NCBI GenBank assembly: GCA_964457545.1
Contig: CAYWEN010000009.1
Coordinates: 1 to 16,345, forward strand
Reading direction: 5' to 3'
DNA length: 16,345 nt
Source: JAGGTJ01 sp964457545
GTDB taxonomy: Bacteria > Desulfobacterota > DSM-4660 > Desulfatiglandales > Desulfatiglandaceae
The position numbers and the translations under genes were made by a program. The notes beneath the pieces were generated by a model. The model did not search any database. It was not told the origin of the DNA and was given only the letters and a program-made list of their open reading frames with translations. This document shows, piece after piece, positions 14,826 through 16,345 of this stretch. Position 1 is the stretch's first letter; each line of letters opens with the position of its first letter.

Positions 14826-16172
14826 CTATTTTACAAGAATCAGCCGTATATCCATAACATTGGTTTTTGTAGGACCTGTAATCAGCAGTTCACCTGTTTT
14901 TTTGAAATAGTTATATGAGTCATTGCGTTTTAGAAAATCCGATGCATCCATACCTGCATCTTCTCCCCTGTGTACTGTCAAAGGATCTATGATTGCACCT
15001 GCTGCATCAGTAGGCCCGTCATTCCCATCTGTCCCTCCGCTCATTACAATCATCCGTGGAGGGGAGTTCCTGATATCCAGTGCTGATGCAAGGCAGAATT
15101 CCTGGTTTCTGCCGCCAAGGCCGTCTCCATGAATGGTAACGGTAGTTTCTCCCCCTGAAATAACACATGCAGGCGGAGATACCGGTCTGCCGGTTTTGAC
15201 TATCTCTTTGGCAATAGCACTGTGAACATGAGCTACTTCTCTTGTTTCCCCTTCCACCATTGAAGACAGAATTGTTGTTTTGTACCCCAATGACCTTGCT
15301 TTCTTTTCCGCTGCAATCAGGGCCAGTATATTACTTCCCACTATGTAGTTAAATACATGTGTGAATATTTGGTCCCCCTCTTTTGGTGTTTCAGGAACCT
15401 TCCCTGCCATACCGGCCTTTAGATATTCCTTGATAGTATCCGGAACATTTGACAGTGCATATTTATCTATGATTTTTTGCGCATCCCGGAATGTAGAAGT
15501 GTCCGGAACAAATGGCCCTGAGGCAATTATATCCTTTCTGTCTCCAACCACATCGGAAAGCATGAAATTTACGGTAGTGGCAGGGTAAGCGATTTTTGCC
15601 ATTTGGCCACCCTTTGATGCAGAGATATGTTTCCTGACAATGTTTATTTCATCAATACTTGCTCCACATTCAAGCAGTTGAGATGTGATCTCCTGTTTGT
15701 CGGCCAGGCTGATACCGTCTGCCGGCCGTGTAAGCAATGCTGAACCACCGCCAGACACAAGAGAGATTACAAAATCTTTTTCTCCGGCATCTTCAAGAAG
15801 GGCAAGTATCTTTGCAGTACCTTCAACACTGTTGTGATCTGGTAATGGATGTCCTGCTTCATTGACTTCGGTTGTCTCTAATTTTTCACCAAAGCCGTAT
15901 TTTACATTGATAATGCCTTTAGATATTCTTGTCCCAAGAACTTCTTCAGCAGCCCTTGCCATAGGTGCTGTAGCCTTGCCCCCGCCAACTATCAAAATAC
16001 GATTGTAGGCAGACAGATCAAGCTTAACGGGAGATATATCTCCCAGGATCAGTGTGTCATTGTCAATCCTTAGAAATCCTTTTACTGCCTTGTATGGATC
16101 AACTGCATCCAAAGAGGCCTGGAATATCTTTTTTGCATCAGACCTTAACTGTTTCAAGATAGAATCATTCAT
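14826..16172 (-). CDS. Glycerate kinase (MOFRL family, glycerate 2-kinase type)
   Basis: Phosphorylates D-glycerate with ATP, usually to 2-phosphoglycerate in this family (GckA/TtuD type), feeding glycolysis. The protein is 448 aa, full length. Visible motifs are VGGGKA (62-67), EAGHPLPD (105-112), SLVSGGGSALL (137-147), VRKHISASKGGQ (179-190) and LSDVVGD. The C-terminal MOFRL domain has ISGGETTVTIHG, GLGGRNQEF and GGTDGNDGPTDAAGA. AGGTG four bases before the ATG supports the start. It faces the glycosylglycerate pair tail-to-tail, so co-transcription is excluded. Free glycerate could come from breakdown of the solute or from serine or tartronate metabolism; the sequence does not say which. 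Confidence 0.9.
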   Translation of the reverse strand: MNDSILKQLRSDAKKIFQASLDAVDPYKAVKGFLRIDNDTLILGDISPVKLDLSAYNRILIVGGGKATAPMARAAEEVLGTRISKGIINVKYGFGEKLETTEVNEAGHPLPDHNSVEGTAKILALLEDAGEKDFVISLVSGGGSALLTRPADGISLADKQEITSQLLECGASIDEINIVRKHISASKGGQMAKIAYPATTVNFMLSDVVGDRKDIIASGPFVPDTSTFRDAQKIIDKYALSNVPDTIKEYLKAGMAGKVPETPKEGDQIFTHVFNYIVGSNILALIAAEKKARSLGYKTTILSSMVEGETREVAHVHSAIAKEIVKTGRPVSPPACVISGGETTVTIHGDGLGGRNQEFCLASALDIRNSPPRMIVMSGGTDGNDGPTDAAGAIIDPLTVHRGEDAGMDASDFLKRNDSYNYFKKTGELLITGPTKTNVMDIRLILVK

Positions 16173-16304
16173 ATGTCACCTGTTTCAGTTTCCTTTAACG
16201 AGAATAGTAGCCTTTGTCCGAAAAACAATCTCAGATACCAGGGAATCCCGCATCCTGACCTGTCTGCCGTATCTGGCACATGCTGATACAGATATTACGG
16301 AAAA

Positions 16305-16345
16305 CGTGTCAGCTCAATAATAGGGGGATAACAGCGAACGTACCA
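16305..16345 (-). repeat. Palindromic repeat element, copy 2 (cut by window end)
   Basis: Positions 16309-16345 are the exact reverse complement of 8226-8262, and extending to 16305 adds one mismatch (40 of 41). GATATTACG at about 16291 also matches the outer flank of copy 1. The element continues beyond the window, so its length is unknown. It lies about 130 bases upstream of the glycerate kinase start. Confidence 0.85.

Overview
The window looks like a piece of chromosome from a sulfate-reducing bacterium, most likely a Desulfobacterota (former Deltaproteobacteria) member. The main evidence is a four-gene set matching the Qrc menaquinone reductase complex in canonical order: multihaem cytochrome c, molybdopterin-oxidoreductase-like protein, four-cluster ferredoxin-like protein, NrfD-like membrane protein. 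Everything here is read from sequence motifs; no database search was possible. Coding density is modest, with several intergenic stretches of 300-900 bases.

Layout. (1) Positions 1-1380, minus strand and visibly AT-richer: a restriction-modification locus. An N4-cytosine-type DNA methyltransferase carries a C-terminal staphylococcal-nuclease-like domain that has lost key catalytic residues. A second gene overlaps its stop codon (TAATG) and runs off the left edge; it is probably the cognate endonuclease. (2) Positions 1405-2280: a gene-poor boundary with nested inverted repeats, a 30-codon relic resembling the N-terminus of integron-type tyrosine recombinases, and a candidate promoter/operator. 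(3) Positions 2281-8125, plus strand: qrcA, qrcB, qrcC and qrcD, with unusually large gaps between genes (136, 202 and 377 bases). They are followed by a hairpin, a palindromic repeat element and a 52-codon single-pass membrane protein (8295-8453) with a strong ribosome binding site. (4) Positions 8734-10347, minus strand: L-aspartate oxidase (nadB). (5) Positions 11008-11625, plus strand: a phosphoglycolate-phosphatase-like HAD hydrolase, convergent with an HD-domain phosphohydrolase (11796-12371, minus). (6) Positions 12678-14809, plus strand: a mannosyl-3-phosphoglycerate-phosphatase-like HAD protein and a GT81/GT78-like glycosyltransferase, a two-step route to glucosyl- or mannosylglycerate, a compatible solute. 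They converge with a glycerate kinase (14826-16172, minus).

How the parts fit. Qrc would pass electrons from periplasmic hydrogenases and formate dehydrogenases (via cytochrome c3) into the menaquinone pool for sulfate respiration. NadB starts de novo NAD synthesis. The glycosyltransferase/phosphatase pair draws on 3-phosphoglycerate, and the glycerate kinase could return free glycerate to central metabolism. A 41-base repeat (40/41 identical; 37 bases perfect) occurs in opposite orientation at 8226-8266 and 16305-16345, so the approximately 8 kb block from the small membrane gene to the glycerate kinase is flanked by inverted repeats. No tRNA, rRNA or CRISPR array was seen.
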